A stretch of DNA of 27,527 bases from a virus, in IMG/VR virus record IMGVR_UViG_3300042389_000136, positions 1 through 27,527 of that record; one strand, written 5' to 3'. The first letter of the stretch is position 1; each line of letters opens with the position of its first letter. Below the pieces are notes generated by a model that saw nothing but the letters and a program-made list of their open reading frames with translations, did no database searches and had not been told where the DNA came from. The translations under genes and the position numbers were made by a program. Below, piece after piece: positions 1-5,995 of the stretch.

Positions 1-1
1 G

Positions 2-72
2 AGCGAGTGACCAGAATCGAACTGGCGATAACTGCTTGGAAGGCAGATGTGTTACCTCTACACCACACTCGC
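2..72 (-). tRNA. tRNA-Gly(UCC)
   Basis: The minus strand folds as a cloverleaf. The 7-bp acceptor stem GCGAGTG/CACTCGC is perfect (66-72 with 3-9), the T arm holds GTTCGATTC, and the anticodon loop CTTCCAA gives anticodon TCC, which reads GGA. The outer anticodon-stem pair looks like a T-T mismatch. The discriminator is U at position 2. One further C is visible before the window edge, so a genomically encoded CCA cannot be judged. The 5' end lies 3 bases after a short hairpin that overlaps the end of the lipoprotein gene. Confidence 0.93.
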
Positions 73-75
73 GGG

Positions 76-94
76 TCGGCTAAAAATTAGCCGA
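76..94 (-). other. perfect 8-bp hairpin at the lipoprotein gene end, before tRNA-Gly
   Basis: TCGGCTAA (minus strand 94-87) and TTAGCCGA (83-76) pair perfectly around a 3-nt loop. The lipoprotein stop codon TAG (82-80) is inside the second arm. No U-run follows on the minus strand: the next bases are CCC and then the tRNA. It could be a U-less terminator, a stop-proximal stability hairpin or a processing guide for the tRNA 5' end. Sequence alone does not decide between these. Confidence 0.55.
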
Positions 95-484
95 TGGGCA
101 CAGCGCTGAGTCTGCTGCACCAATAATGTATCCGACAGCCTCAGATTCAACATCTGAAGTCATACCCTGTCCGACCATTTGCCTAGCCATATATTCAATA
201 ATATCTTGAGTGCTAAACCCAGCAGCGAGGGCTTCGCATACTGATTCTCCCATTTCAATTAATTGTTGATCTGTAGCAGAGTTAAGAATTGGATTATTCA
301 TTGACTTAATGCCAAGTAAATATAGTTCCTCGTTTGACAGATTTGAAACACCGTCATCTGTGTTAAGTGGTTCAGGTTCTGGTGCATTCTGGGTAATAGT
401 AACAGTTGGAGCAGGGGAAACCTGAGAAGAACATCCAACTAAGGCAACTCCCACAACTGCTACGGCAATAATAATTTTATTCAT
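80..484 (-). CDS. DUF732-like lipoprotein
   Basis: This 134-residue protein has a lipoprotein signal peptide: MNK, a hydrophobic run (residues 4-17) and the lipobox LVGC, with the lipidated Cys at about residue 18. A Pro/Glu-rich linker follows (about 24-42). The mature domain has the DUF732 pattern known from mycobacterial secreted proteins: a Leu-rich first helix, GESVCEALAAG (about 79-89) and a C-terminal ALCP, with two Cys likely to form a disulphide. I infer export and anchoring on the outer face of the host membrane. Phage lipoproteins often act in superinfection exclusion, but nothing here proves that role. ATG start. It follows a 45-residue ORF with a 2-base gap and precedes tRNA-Gly. 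Family assignment is from motif memory. Confidence 0.8.
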   Translation of the reverse strand: MNKIIIAVAVVGVALVGCSSQVSPAPTVTITQNAPEPEPLNTDDGVSNLSNEELYLLGIKSMNNPILNSATDQQLIEMGESVCEALAAGFSTQDIIEYMARQMVGQGMTSDVESEAVGYIIGAADSALCPSANF

Positions 485-486
485 AA

Positions 487-624
487 TTAATCTTTCTCCA
501 GCAATTCAATAGCCTCTTTAATGGCCTGATTCCATCCTGCAATAAAGGAGGAAATCTCAGTAGATGATGCTGAATTTTTCATTTTCTTTGCCTTAAGTTT
601 TTCAATAACTTTATCGCGTGTCAA
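487..624 (-). CDS. small protein, 45 residues
   Basis: This short ORF begins with TTG at 624, which overlaps the TGA stop of the preceding gene as TTGA (624-621), a typical coupling arrangement. A GGGA ribosome-binding sequence lies about 8 bases upstream. The product starts MTRDKVIEKLKAKKMKN and ends IELLEKD. It is Lys/Glu-rich and predicted to be mostly helical, with one Trp and no Cys. It ends 2 bases before the lipoprotein ATG. I do not recognise a family. Support comes from the TTGA overlap and from its filling an otherwise empty 136-base gap. Confidence 0.6.
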   Translation of the reverse strand: MTRDKVIEKLKAKKMKNSASSTEISSFIAGWNQAIKEAIELLEKD

Positions 625-866
625 TTGTATCCCTTTTCAATAAATGTCCCATCCCAAAACTTGTGGGACTCTTTCCTGTGCTTTCCTTTGCGCTTATCAT
701 CTTCTTCATCATCGTGCATTGACTTATTCTCAGAAGCATACAGCGCACGTTGCTGGGCGGCTGCCTCTGATCTAGTTGAGTGGCATCCTTCTATCTCGTT
801 AGTGCCCTCTTTAACTACCGCATATCCAGAACATCCACCGTAATTTTGCTTAATCTCCCATGGCAT
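621..866 (-). CDS. conserved small phage protein with GCH-EA-QQRALYA motif
   Basis: This 81-residue protein has an N-terminal half with GGCSGYAVVKEGT (about 10-22), then GCHSTRSEAAAQQRALYASE (27-46). The pattern WAVVK...GCH-x-T-x3-A-x2-QQRALYA is one I know from short modules beside or fused to prohead protease and portal genes of actinophages. The C-terminal half is highly charged (DDEEDDKRKGKHRKE) and probably flexible. Its function is not established. ATG start at 866 overlaps the end of the oxygenase gene by 17 bases, and its stop overlaps the next small gene. Confidence 0.75.
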   Translation of the reverse strand: MPWEIKQNYGGCSGYAVVKEGTNEIEGCHSTRSEAAAQQRALYASENKSMHDDEEDDKRKGKHRKESHKFWDGTFIEKGYN

Positions 867-1521
867 TATTAGATCTCCTCCATTCCTCTCGCTGTTTTTG
901 TTGCAGAGGTTTCATACTTTCTTTTTCAATCCTTATGGCCTCTAATTGCTCCTCTGTATATTCTATACTAGCATAGTCCCACGACGCAAGCATAGTATAC
1001 CTATCTCCTGCAATTATCTTGGAAACACTATGAACATTTATTATTCCTGGGTCGAATGCCACAACTGTTCCCGTACTGGGAGAAATTTTTATACCATGAT
1101 AGTCAAATACTAAATCTCCACCATCATAATTATCATTTAAATAAATAATAGTTACAAATTTATTATCCTGCCAAGCATTCGGAGTTCCATCTAATTCAGA
1201 GTTGTCAGAATGTGGATCTGCATATGCCCCCGGAATCCATCTAGCAGCACTAAATGTTAAATTGTTTAGTCTATTTCCAGATGCATCTTCGGCCAAGGCC
1301 CAAAGTTCCTGCCTCAGAGTCTTAAAGTACTCTTCATTTATTGCATGTCCAGAATATTTAGATAGTGGATCAAGCAAGTTCATTACAGATGAATTATAGA
1401 AACATGTATCCATCCACATAGAGTCATCTGTGTTAAAGTATTTTATCAAAATATCGCACGCTTCTGGCGTAAGAAAATCTTGGTACTCTACGATGCTACT
1501 CGTATGCTTTATTTTTTTCAC
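850..1521 (-). CDS. 2-oxoglutarate/Fe(II)-dependent dioxygenase (P4H-like)
   Basis: This 223-residue protein has a double-stranded beta-helix dioxygenase signature: the HxD iron motif H104-S-D106, the distal iron ligand H164 in NVHSVSK, and R174 in GDRYTM, placed to bind the 2-oxoglutarate carboxylate. FVTIIYLND (about 122-130) and GGDLVF are typical prolyl-4-hydroxylase-like strands. The family uses O2 and 2-oxoglutarate to hydroxylate a protein, nucleotide or small molecule; the substrate is not readable here. The C-terminal 40 residues are charged and helical. The start is GTG at 1521, only one base after the tRNA-Gln discriminator. The only Shine-Dalgarno-like bases (GGGAG) belong to the tRNA acceptor, so initiation on a processed, almost leaderless mRNA is plausible. 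Confidence 0.9.
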   Translation of the reverse strand: MKKIKHTSSIVEYQDFLTPEACDILIKYFNTDDSMWMDTCFYNSSVMNLLDPLSKYSGHAINEEYFKTLRQELWALAEDASGNRLNNLTFSAARWIPGAYADPHSDNSELDGTPNAWQDNKFVTIIYLNDNYDGGDLVFDYHGIKISPSTGTVVAFDPGIINVHSVSKIIAGDRYTMLASWDYASIEYTEEQLEAIRIEKESMKPLQQKQREEWRRSNNAMGD

Positions 1522-1522
1522 G

Positions 1523-1593
1523 CTCCCAGACTAGGATTCGAACCTAGATAAACAGATCCAAAGTCTGTTGTCCTGCCATTAGACGATCTGGGA
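1523..1593 (-). tRNA. tRNA-Gln(UUG)
   Basis: The acceptor stem TCCCAGA/TCTGGGA is perfect (1587-1593 with 1524-1530). The anticodon stem is ACAGA/TCTGT, the loop CTTTGGA gives anticodon TTG (reads CAA), and the T arm is CTAG-GTTCGAATC-CTAG. The discriminator is G at 1523 and no CCA is encoded. The next gene's GTG start begins at 1521, one base downstream. The 5' end follows the HNH gene's stop by 5 bases. Confidence 0.95.
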
Positions 1594-1598
1594 TAAAA

Positions 1599-2111
1599 CT
1601 AATTTCCCTCTAAGAGTACCAGAAATACTGGTTTTCTGTCAACAATACCTATAGAGCAGGCCCAGCACCATTCAGGTGGAGTATGCCTACATTGATTTGC
1701 CTTCCGCTTTGCCCAATGGGGCCAGTCTTCTGGACCCGCCTGCGCTCCACAATAGGGGCAATTCTCGCTTTCTAATAGCAGCCTTCCATCATAGCAATCG
1801 GTACAGATATTTTCTAGTATCTCCTGTCGCCGCTGCTTTCTATCTTGATAACTAACTCTTTTAGGGCGTGGAGGAATCGTTCCATCTTCATTTGGTATCC
1901 TATCACTTTTCCATGCGTTACATTTCTTATGTGCAAGTCTCAAATTAGAAATATCTTCTGTTCCACCAGCAGCACGCGGAATCCAATGATCTAGTGTAAC
2001 TTCAGAGTTAGCCTTAAACAGTTTATGGCAGATAGCACAGGAGAATCCGTCCCTCTCCCTGACTAGCCCGATCTTTTCTTTCTTACTAAGCAGAGGACTC
2101 TGACTTGGCAT
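1599..2111 (-). CDS. HNH endonuclease with extra zinc ribbons
   Basis: The ATG at 2111 (170 residues) has GAGAGA about 9 bases upstream; an in-frame ATG at 2129 is possible but poorly placed. The HNH/treble-clef core reads C25-x2-C28, then LDH at 40-42, N56 and H61-x2-C64-N, the usual zinc frame and catalytic His/Asn of HNH nucleases. Two further Cys/His clusters follow: C103/C106/C118/C121 and C141/H143/C149/C152, an unusual C-terminal extension with two likely zinc sites. It could be a homing-type nuclease or a DNA-processing nuclease. It overlaps the previous gene by 26 bases and ends 5 bases before tRNA-Gln. Confidence 0.88.
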   Translation of the reverse strand: MPSQSPLLSKKEKIGLVRERDGFSCAICHKLFKANSEVTLDHWIPRAAGGTEDISNLRLAHKKCNAWKSDRIPNEDGTIPPRPKRVSYQDRKQRRQEILENICTDCYDGRLLLESENCPYCGAQAGPEDWPHWAKRKANQCRHTPPEWCWACSIGIVDRKPVFLVLLEGN

Positions 2112-2313
2112 TGATAAATTCTCTCTCATCTACTACGTCATATGCGTCACGGATAAGTCCAAGTTCGTACTTATCAAAATGGTGTCCGCAGAAGTATAGT
2201 TCTCCGGTGGTAAATTTAGCAACTACCCATGCTTGGGCAGGGCACTTTGGCGCGTCACATCGGTCGTTCTTAGAAATAAGTCTTTTAATTTCTTGCTGAA
2301 CTTCAGTTTCCAT
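2086..2313 (-). CDS. DUF7455-like zinc-binding small protein
   Basis: With the ATG at 2313 this is a 75-residue protein. The core DRCDAPKCPAQAWV (17-30) and FCGHH (41-45) give C19, C24, C42 and H44/H45 as metal ligands. The pattern RCD-x3-AQA...GEL-x-FCGHH resembles the DUF7455 family common in actinobacteria and their phages, whose function is unknown. GGAGG lies 5 bases before the ATG at 2313, which favours this start. An in-frame ATG at 2325 sits 7 bases after a TATAAT box and could serve as a leaderless start (79 residues). Both may be used. Confidence 0.8.
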   Translation of the reverse strand: METEVQQEIKRLISKNDRCDAPKCPAQAWVVAKFTTGELYFCGHHFDKYELGLIRDAYDVVDEREFINAKSESSA

Positions 2314-2331
2314 GGAGTCCTCCATACACTA

Positions 2332-2340
2332 ATTATATCA
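2332..2340 (-). promoter_or_regulatory. extended -10 promoter TGATATAAT on the stop codon of the preceding gene
   Basis: The minus strand reads TGA-TATAAT, a perfect extended -10 (TGnTATAAT). Its TGA is the stop codon of the coiled-coil protein gene (2340-2338). No good -35 box is seen at 17-18 bases, as expected for extended -10 promoters. The seventh base after the box is the A of an ATG (2325), so transcription would start at or next to a start codon. Confidence 0.6.
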
Positions 2341-2628
2341 GTTTGTTTTAAAATGATCGCTAATCTGTTTAACTTGTGTATTTATCTTGTCTAACTTAGT
2401 TCTAAGCGTTCTATTTGATTTATCTAATTCTATATTAACCTGTAGAAGTTTGTCATTCTTTCTAGTCAACTCAAATATTTCTTTTTCTAGTGATCTTACA
2501 TTATCCATACACCTAGACAATGTATTTTCATCGTCCCTTCGAACTTGCCTAGATCTGTATATAACATACAGGCTGTACATATTGCATAAGAATAGCACAG
2601 CAAGAGCGACAAGTAAAATGTTTTGCAT
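2338..2628 (-). CDS. membrane-anchored coiled-coil protein
   Basis: From the ATG at 2628 the product has 96 residues. An N-terminal hydrophobic helix (MQNILLVALAVLFLCNMYSL, 1-20) and a basic RSRQVRR stop-transfer are followed by an about 65-residue Lys/Glu/Leu-rich coiled coil with heptad-like spacing, ending HFKTN. The topology suggests a single-pass membrane protein with a cytoplasmic coiled coil. A short Rz/spanin-like or membrane-tether role is only a guess. An upstream in-frame start at 2697 would read through tRNA-Pro and is rejected. The ATG is one base after the tRNA-Pro discriminator and has no separate ribosome-binding site. Confidence 0.7.
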   Translation of the reverse strand: MQNILLVALAVLFLCNMYSLYVIYRSRQVRRDDENTLSRCMDNVRSLEKEIFELTRKNDKLLQVNIELDKSNRTLRTKLDKINTQVKQISDHFKTN

Positions 2629-2629
2629 G

Positions 2630-2703
2630 TCGGGATGAGAGGATTTGAACCTCCGGCCCCTTGCTCCCAAAGCAAGTGCGCTACCAAACTGCGCCACATC
2701 CCG
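2630..2703 (-). tRNA. tRNA-Pro(UGG)
   Basis: The acceptor stem CGGGATG/CATCCCG is perfect (2697-2703 with 2631-2637). The D arm is GCGC...GCGC, the anticodon stem CTTGC/GCAAG with loop TTTGGGA gives anticodon TGG (reads CCA), and the T arm contains GGTTCAAATCC. The discriminator is A at 2630, and no CCA is encoded. A coding ATG begins at 2628. Confidence 0.95.
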
Positions 2704-2704
2704 G

Positions 2705-2848
2705 CGACTACAGGTAGCCGCGAGTCCTTCTGCTGCACAAAAGACGCTGAAAACACGACTTCAACGCTATAACTCCACAGACTCTTTCGCGTTAACACGG
2801 GATATTTGTATGTAACTACACCATCCTAAGGTCTGCTACCTGTAGCCG
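2705..2848 (-). ncRNA. structured RNA element between tRNA-Ile and tRNA-Pro
   Basis: The 144 bases between the two tRNAs are closed by a 14-bp stem: 2848-2835 pairs with 2718-2705, all Watson-Crick except one G-U, built on CTACAGGTAG/CTACCTGTAG. The stem ends one base from each tRNA. Inside is at least one more hairpin, GCGTTGAA/TTCAGCGT with an 8-nt loop (two G-U pairs), and a possible GAGTC/GACTC pairing. I see no convincing ORF or tRNA fold in it. I infer a co-transcribed RNA released by tRNA end processing. It is not tmRNA (too short, and it lacks tRNA-Ala-like ends) and I recognise no known family. Confidence 0.5.
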
Positions 2849-2924
2849 TGCGGTAGGCGGGATTTGAACCCGCGCATCACCTGTTTATAAGACAGGGGCC
2901 TTCACCAGACTTGGCCACTACCGC
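2849..2924 (-). tRNA. tRNA-Ile(UAU)
   Basis: The acceptor stem GCGGTAG/CTACCGC is perfect (2918-2924 with 2850-2856). The D arm GCC-x12-GGC has a large loop, the anticodon stem CCTGT/ACAGG with loop CTTATAA gives anticodon TAT, and the T arm is GCGGG-TTCAAAT-CCCGC. The variable loop has 6 bases. The discriminator is A at 2849 and CCA is not encoded. Anticodon UAU reads AUA directly, without the lysidine-modified CAU that bacteria usually use. Confidence 0.9.
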
Positions 2925-2940
2925 GTATGAACTAATAATA

Positions 2941-4731
2941 TTAAATTATCTCCATCGCGTCAAGCGTTTGTTGGAGGTCTGGGGGGATAATAAGTTCTTT
3001 GTTATTCGCCTTGCCCATTCTACGTTTTATTTCTTCTTCTGAGTCTTGCTCAAGCATCTCGTACGAATAGATTTCGATCTCTTGTACCGCATCTCTTCTA
3101 GACTTAGCAATAGCATTATAGATCGCGCCACATACGGCATCAGCCAAGTCCTTACTGCCCTTTCTAGGGTGGTCAACTTTATCTCCTCTAATTCTTAATT
3201 GCAAAAGTTCATCAATTAAAAGTTTCAGATCTGGTCCGTGTACCCGCTCTTCTGTTACGAGTAGCGCCATATCCTCATAGTGTTTTTTAGCAACTGATAA
3301 TAGTTCCGTATTAATACCATAATGCTTTAGTTGTTGCATCATGTCATGAGAATTCCATCGGTCGAATGTAACAAGGCTAAGATTAAAACCACGCTCTCTT
3401 AGTTCGATTATATAATCCTTAACTACTGATAAGTCAACGCTAGTAGTAGAAGTTGGTTGCCAATACCTTACTGCATCTACAATAACCTTTGGCGCAGCCT
3501 CTGTCATAGTCCCTGCAATTTTCATTTGCACCCATCCGTCCACATGCGCTAGTGCTACGGCACAATTGTCATGCTTCTGGGCCAAGTCAACATGTACAAA
3601 ATACTGCTTGGAGTCATCTGGCTTAAACCATTCAGCAAATCTTCCATCACTATTTACCGATACCTTGGGATCAGAGAAAGCCTTTTCGATCTTCTCACGC
3701 GACTTGAAGAAGGCGTCTGTGGCCTCTGGGGGCATACAGGCAAATCGCATCAGAGAATCTAGTGGATCGTCATAGAAAGCAATTGTGAAGTCCTCTATCT
3801 TTCTTGTGGGGTTAAATTCCCAGGTAGGACGTTTTAGTGCAAAGATGTGGGGTAGGGCGTAGGAGATGATATGATCCTCTTCCCACTCTACGATGAATTC
3901 ATTACCGTCGTGACCATCAGGTAGATCAGGATCAATCTTAAACCTGTGACTCTTAACAACGGTTTCTTTCTCAGCAATCGCATCGCTATATTTTTGCTGG
4001 ATAAAGTCGTTCTTAAATCGTGGGAAGGAAAGCATAATTACTTTCCCAAAGTCTGGGAAGCGAGAGTTGACAGACGCTCTGTACATCTTGTAAATGGCAG
4101 AGGAAGTCTTTGGACTCTGCCTGCCCGTTGTATTCTCCATCTCAAAGCCGGAAATCTCATCAAGGATCGCAAGCATGACGTTATACCCTTCCCAGGATTC
4201 TGATTCAGAGTGTCCTGAGTGAACGGTTATTTCTTTATCAAATTCAATACTATTGGCTTTGGGAATGTACCTACCCTGGAACCAGGGAGATTTTTCAATG
4301 ATGCGCTTGAATCCTTTAAAGAAGACTCTATTAGCCTGAACAGCGTTGATGGCGATATTGATAATGTCAATGCTGTCTCCTGGCGGCTTCCCATAGTATT
4401 TCGCAGGATCATTTAGGCACAGAAGCAAATGGACGACATACGCGCATCCAATAGTGGAGATAAAGTCCTTACCACCACCCTTGCCAATCTGCAAGATTAC
4501 TTCCTTGCAAGTCTGATTCCATCTACCTTCTGCTTCTTTTGTCCCTATCCATTTCTCCAGCGTTTCTTTTTTATAAATCTGTGTCATGGCACGGATTGCC
4601 TGATACTGATATTCTGATAGGGGTGGTAGGTCAAGATAGTTCTTGTCGGTAACAAATGTTTCTACGGACGCGGGAACCTCCTCAAAGGTGTCGCCATCCA
4701 GGGCGTCCATGAAATCACTAAAATCAATCAA
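2941..4731 (-). CDS. terL: terminase large subunit
   Basis: This 596-residue packaging motor has an ATPase and a nuclease domain. The ATPase has a variant Walker A, GKGGGKD (about 83-89), and Walker B LAILDE with D191 and catalytic E192. The C-terminal RNase H-like nuclease shows D382 (FVHVDLAQKHDNCAVAL), D457 (VTFDRWNS) and D528/D531 (KGSKDLADAV), the usual acidic triad for cutting concatemeric DNA during headful or site-specific packaging. The length is normal for the family. The TTG start at 4731 has GGGTAG 6 bases upstream and overlaps the small-subunit stop by 8 bases, indicating coupling. The next in-frame ATG (4710) lacks a ribosome-binding site. The motor docks on the portal, which is not in this window. 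Confidence 0.95.
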   Translation of the reverse strand: MIDFSDFMDALDGDTFEEVPASVETFVTDKNYLDLPPLSEYQYQAIRAMTQIYKKETLEKWIGTKEAEGRWNQTCKEVILQIGKGGGKDFISTIGCAYVVHLLLCLNDPAKYYGKPPGDSIDIINIAINAVQANRVFFKGFKRIIEKSPWFQGRYIPKANSIEFDKEITVHSGHSESESWEGYNVMLAILDEISGFEMENTTGRQSPKTSSAIYKMYRASVNSRFPDFGKVIMLSFPRFKNDFIQQKYSDAIAEKETVVKSHRFKIDPDLPDGHDGNEFIVEWEEDHIISYALPHIFALKRPTWEFNPTRKIEDFTIAFYDDPLDSLMRFACMPPEATDAFFKSREKIEKAFSDPKVSVNSDGRFAEWFKPDDSKQYFVHVDLAQKHDNCAVALAHVDGWVQMKIAGTMTEAAPKVIVDAVRYWQPTSTTSVDLSVVKDYIIELRERGFNLSLVTFDRWNSHDMMQQLKHYGINTELLSVAKKHYEDMALLVTEERVHGPDLKLLIDELLQLRIRGDKVDHPRKGSKDLADAVCGAIYNAIAKSRRDAVQEIEIYSYEMLEQDSEEEIKRRMGKANNKELIIPPDLQQTLDAMEII

Positions 4732-5239
4732 TTGGTTCTACCCTACCCGTAACCTCTGCAAGCCTCTTTGTTACTTCAACTCTACAATGATCACATTCAG
4801 AAGTTACTTCCTTGAGAATACTAACAAGGATCTCCTGCTTACGCTCTGTCTCTAGTAGTTGCGCGGATACCTCGTTATTCTCTAGAAGTCCCGCCTTCTG
4901 CAACATATCAATTCTTTTTTGCTCAACGTCTGCAATCATCTTCAAGGCGCTCGCCTTTGTGTTGTATTGCTGATTGGCATCTGCCTGGTCTACAGTCTCC
5001 CACGCACGCTGGATGATCATAGAGTAGTGTTGATCGGCTCCTGCTAATGCCTCCTTAGCACGCTCACGAATGCGGCTATCTCCCGAAACTAACTCACGCC
5101 AGGTATCAATATGCTCTAGGACCTGAGAGCGCTTAATGCCCAGGAATTTAGCAATATCGGTAGGGTTCTTTCCCTTCAGCAATTCCTCTACAACCAGATT
5201 CATCTGATCAAAGGAACTGGTTAACTCAATCTCTGACAA
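4724..5239 (-). CDS. terS: terminase small subunit (DNA-binding)
   Basis: This 171-residue protein lies directly upstream of, and overlaps, the large terminase. The N-terminal helix-turn-helix reads GKNPTDIAKFLGIKRSQVLEH (from about residue 23), typical of terminase small subunits and homeodomain-like DNA-binding regions. A long helical, Glu/Lys/Gln-rich segment follows (about 85-150), suited to ring oligomerisation. A C-terminal CDHC pair (about residues 149-152) is unusual and may bind metal. The start is TTG at 5239, with AAGGAAG about 8 bases upstream. Role by position and family: recognition of the packaging site and regulation of TerL. The identity rests on the HTH plus position rather than on a diagnostic motif. 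Confidence 0.82.
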   Translation of the reverse strand: MSEIELTSSFDQMNLVVEELLKGKNPTDIAKFLGIKRSQVLEHIDTWRELVSGDSRIRERAKEALAGADQHYSMIIQRAWETVDQADANQQYNTKASALKMIADVEQKRIDMLQKAGLLENNEVSAQLLETERKQEILVSILKEVTSECDHCRVEVTKRLAEVTGRVEPID

Positions 5240-5525
5240 GTTGCTTCTTCCTTCTGCTCTTCTTAGCCCGTACTATAGTTTTAAGACGGTCTACATAAAA
5301 TGATCTATACTCTCCAGTAGCGCTATCCCGACAATCAATCCAGGTAACATCTAACTTTTCATTATGAGCCATATGTATAAAGGTATATACCGACCTAATA
5401 TTTTTAAACTTGATCTGGTCACCTGGCTTGATTACATCTTTCATGAATGGCAGTTCATAATATACCGTGATATCTGGATTCATGCTGTAAGGAATGTACT
5501 CATAAATTTTTTTCTGACGAGGCAT
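5226..5525 (-). CDS. conserved phage protein upstream of terminase
   Basis: This 99-residue basic protein has a compact beta-rich core: YIPYSMNPDITVYYELPF, then KPGDQIKFKNIRSVYTFIHM and DVTWIDCRDSATGEYRSFYV, ending in a strongly basic tail (RAKKSRRKKQ). The KPGDxIKFK stretch and length suggest a small SH3- or OB-like barrel. I recall similar short proteins just before terminase genes in actinophages, but not a proven function. ATG start with GGAGA upstream. It overlaps the small terminase start by 14 bases, so a packaging-related role is a reasonable inference. Confidence 0.75.
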   Translation of the reverse strand: MPRQKKIYEYIPYSMNPDITVYYELPFMKDVIKPGDQIKFKNIRSVYTFIHMAHNEKLDVTWIDCRDSATGEYRSFYVDRLKTIVRAKKSRRKKQLVRD

Positions 5526-5534
5526 TATATCTCC

Positions 5535-5708
5535 TTAGAGTGAATATCCACCGTTGCGGGTAGGACTCCATACCATTCCAGGTCTATCAAGACCCCGCTC
5601 CATCCTTAGTTTACAGGTTGGGCACGGCTGCCTATCTCTGTCTTCAATCTTGCAAAGAACTTCTACGTCCTCTTTGCAGTTATTGCAGAAGTAAGTATAA
5701 AGTGGCAT
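5535..5708 (-). CDS. FmdB-like zinc ribbon protein
   Basis: This 57-residue ORF starts at the ATG 5708-5706, which shares one A with the TAA of the previous gene (TAATG). The product begins MPLYTYFCNNCKEDVEV and has Cys pairs C8-x2-C11 and C29-x2-C32, with an extra C19. The opening MPLY-x-Y-x-C-x2-C is the hallmark of FmdB/CxxC-CxxC-SSSS putative regulatory zinc ribbons, normally 60-110 residues. The C-terminus is a Gly/Arg tail with Trp. It ends 9 bases before the next ATG. It may act as a small transcription or protein-interaction factor; the exact role is unknown. Confidence 0.8.
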   Translation of the reverse strand: MPLYTYFCNNCKEDVEVLCKIEDRDRQPCPTCKLRMERGLDRPGMVWSPTRNGGYSL

Positions 5709-5995
5709 TAATTTCTCCAGTCGTTCTGTACTGCTACCTTCAATAATACCAGATAGCCTAATAGATCGTCAATATCATTATCCCCAGGGAATTCATTGCC
5801 GCGTGCAAACCTAGAAAGTTTATCATCTATACGCACCTTTAGTTGCTCTGTGTTGTTAGCCTTGGAGAAAACTCGTACTGGATCAAGTGCGCTATTGCCA
5901 TATGCTTTATTCTTATCAATTAAAAATTCAGCAAGTTCGTCACAGACGCGCTTGATTTCTTCATGAGCCTTGTTCCTTTTTTCGCTTTTCCGCAT
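5708..5995 (-). CDS. DUF1599-like (nucleotide modification associated) protein
   Basis: From the ATG at 5995 the product has 95 residues. The motifs K30-AYGNS (30-35), VRIDDKLSR (54-62) and DIDDLLGYLVLLK (74-86) match the pattern of DUF1599, also named nucleotide modification associated domain 1, an all-helical domain found beside phage DNA-modification genes. Its biochemical activity is not established. A longer reading to 6091 would overlap the glycosyltransferase gene by 131 bases and is less likely. AAGGA lies only 2 bases before the chosen ATG, so the start is uncertain. Its position next to two glycosyltransferases and a methyltransferase fits a modification cassette. Confidence 0.7.
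   Translation of the reverse strand: MRKSEKRNKAHEEIKRVCDELAEFLIDKNKAYGNSALDPVRVFSKANNTEQLKVRIDDKLSRFARGNEFPGDNDIDDLLGYLVLLKVAVQNDWRN

Noticed and set aside
2496-2798. 100-residue minus-strand reading frame across tRNA-Pro and the RNA element
   Set aside because: It reads through the tRNA gene and the structured element and overlaps the coiled-coil gene in another frame. There is no ribosome-binding site or recognisable fold.
2705-2848. Possible extra tRNA or tmRNA between the two tRNAs
   Set aside because: There is no T-loop GTTCRANNC, anticodon arm or tRNA-Ala-like ends, and the 14-bp closing stem is too long for a tRNA acceptor.
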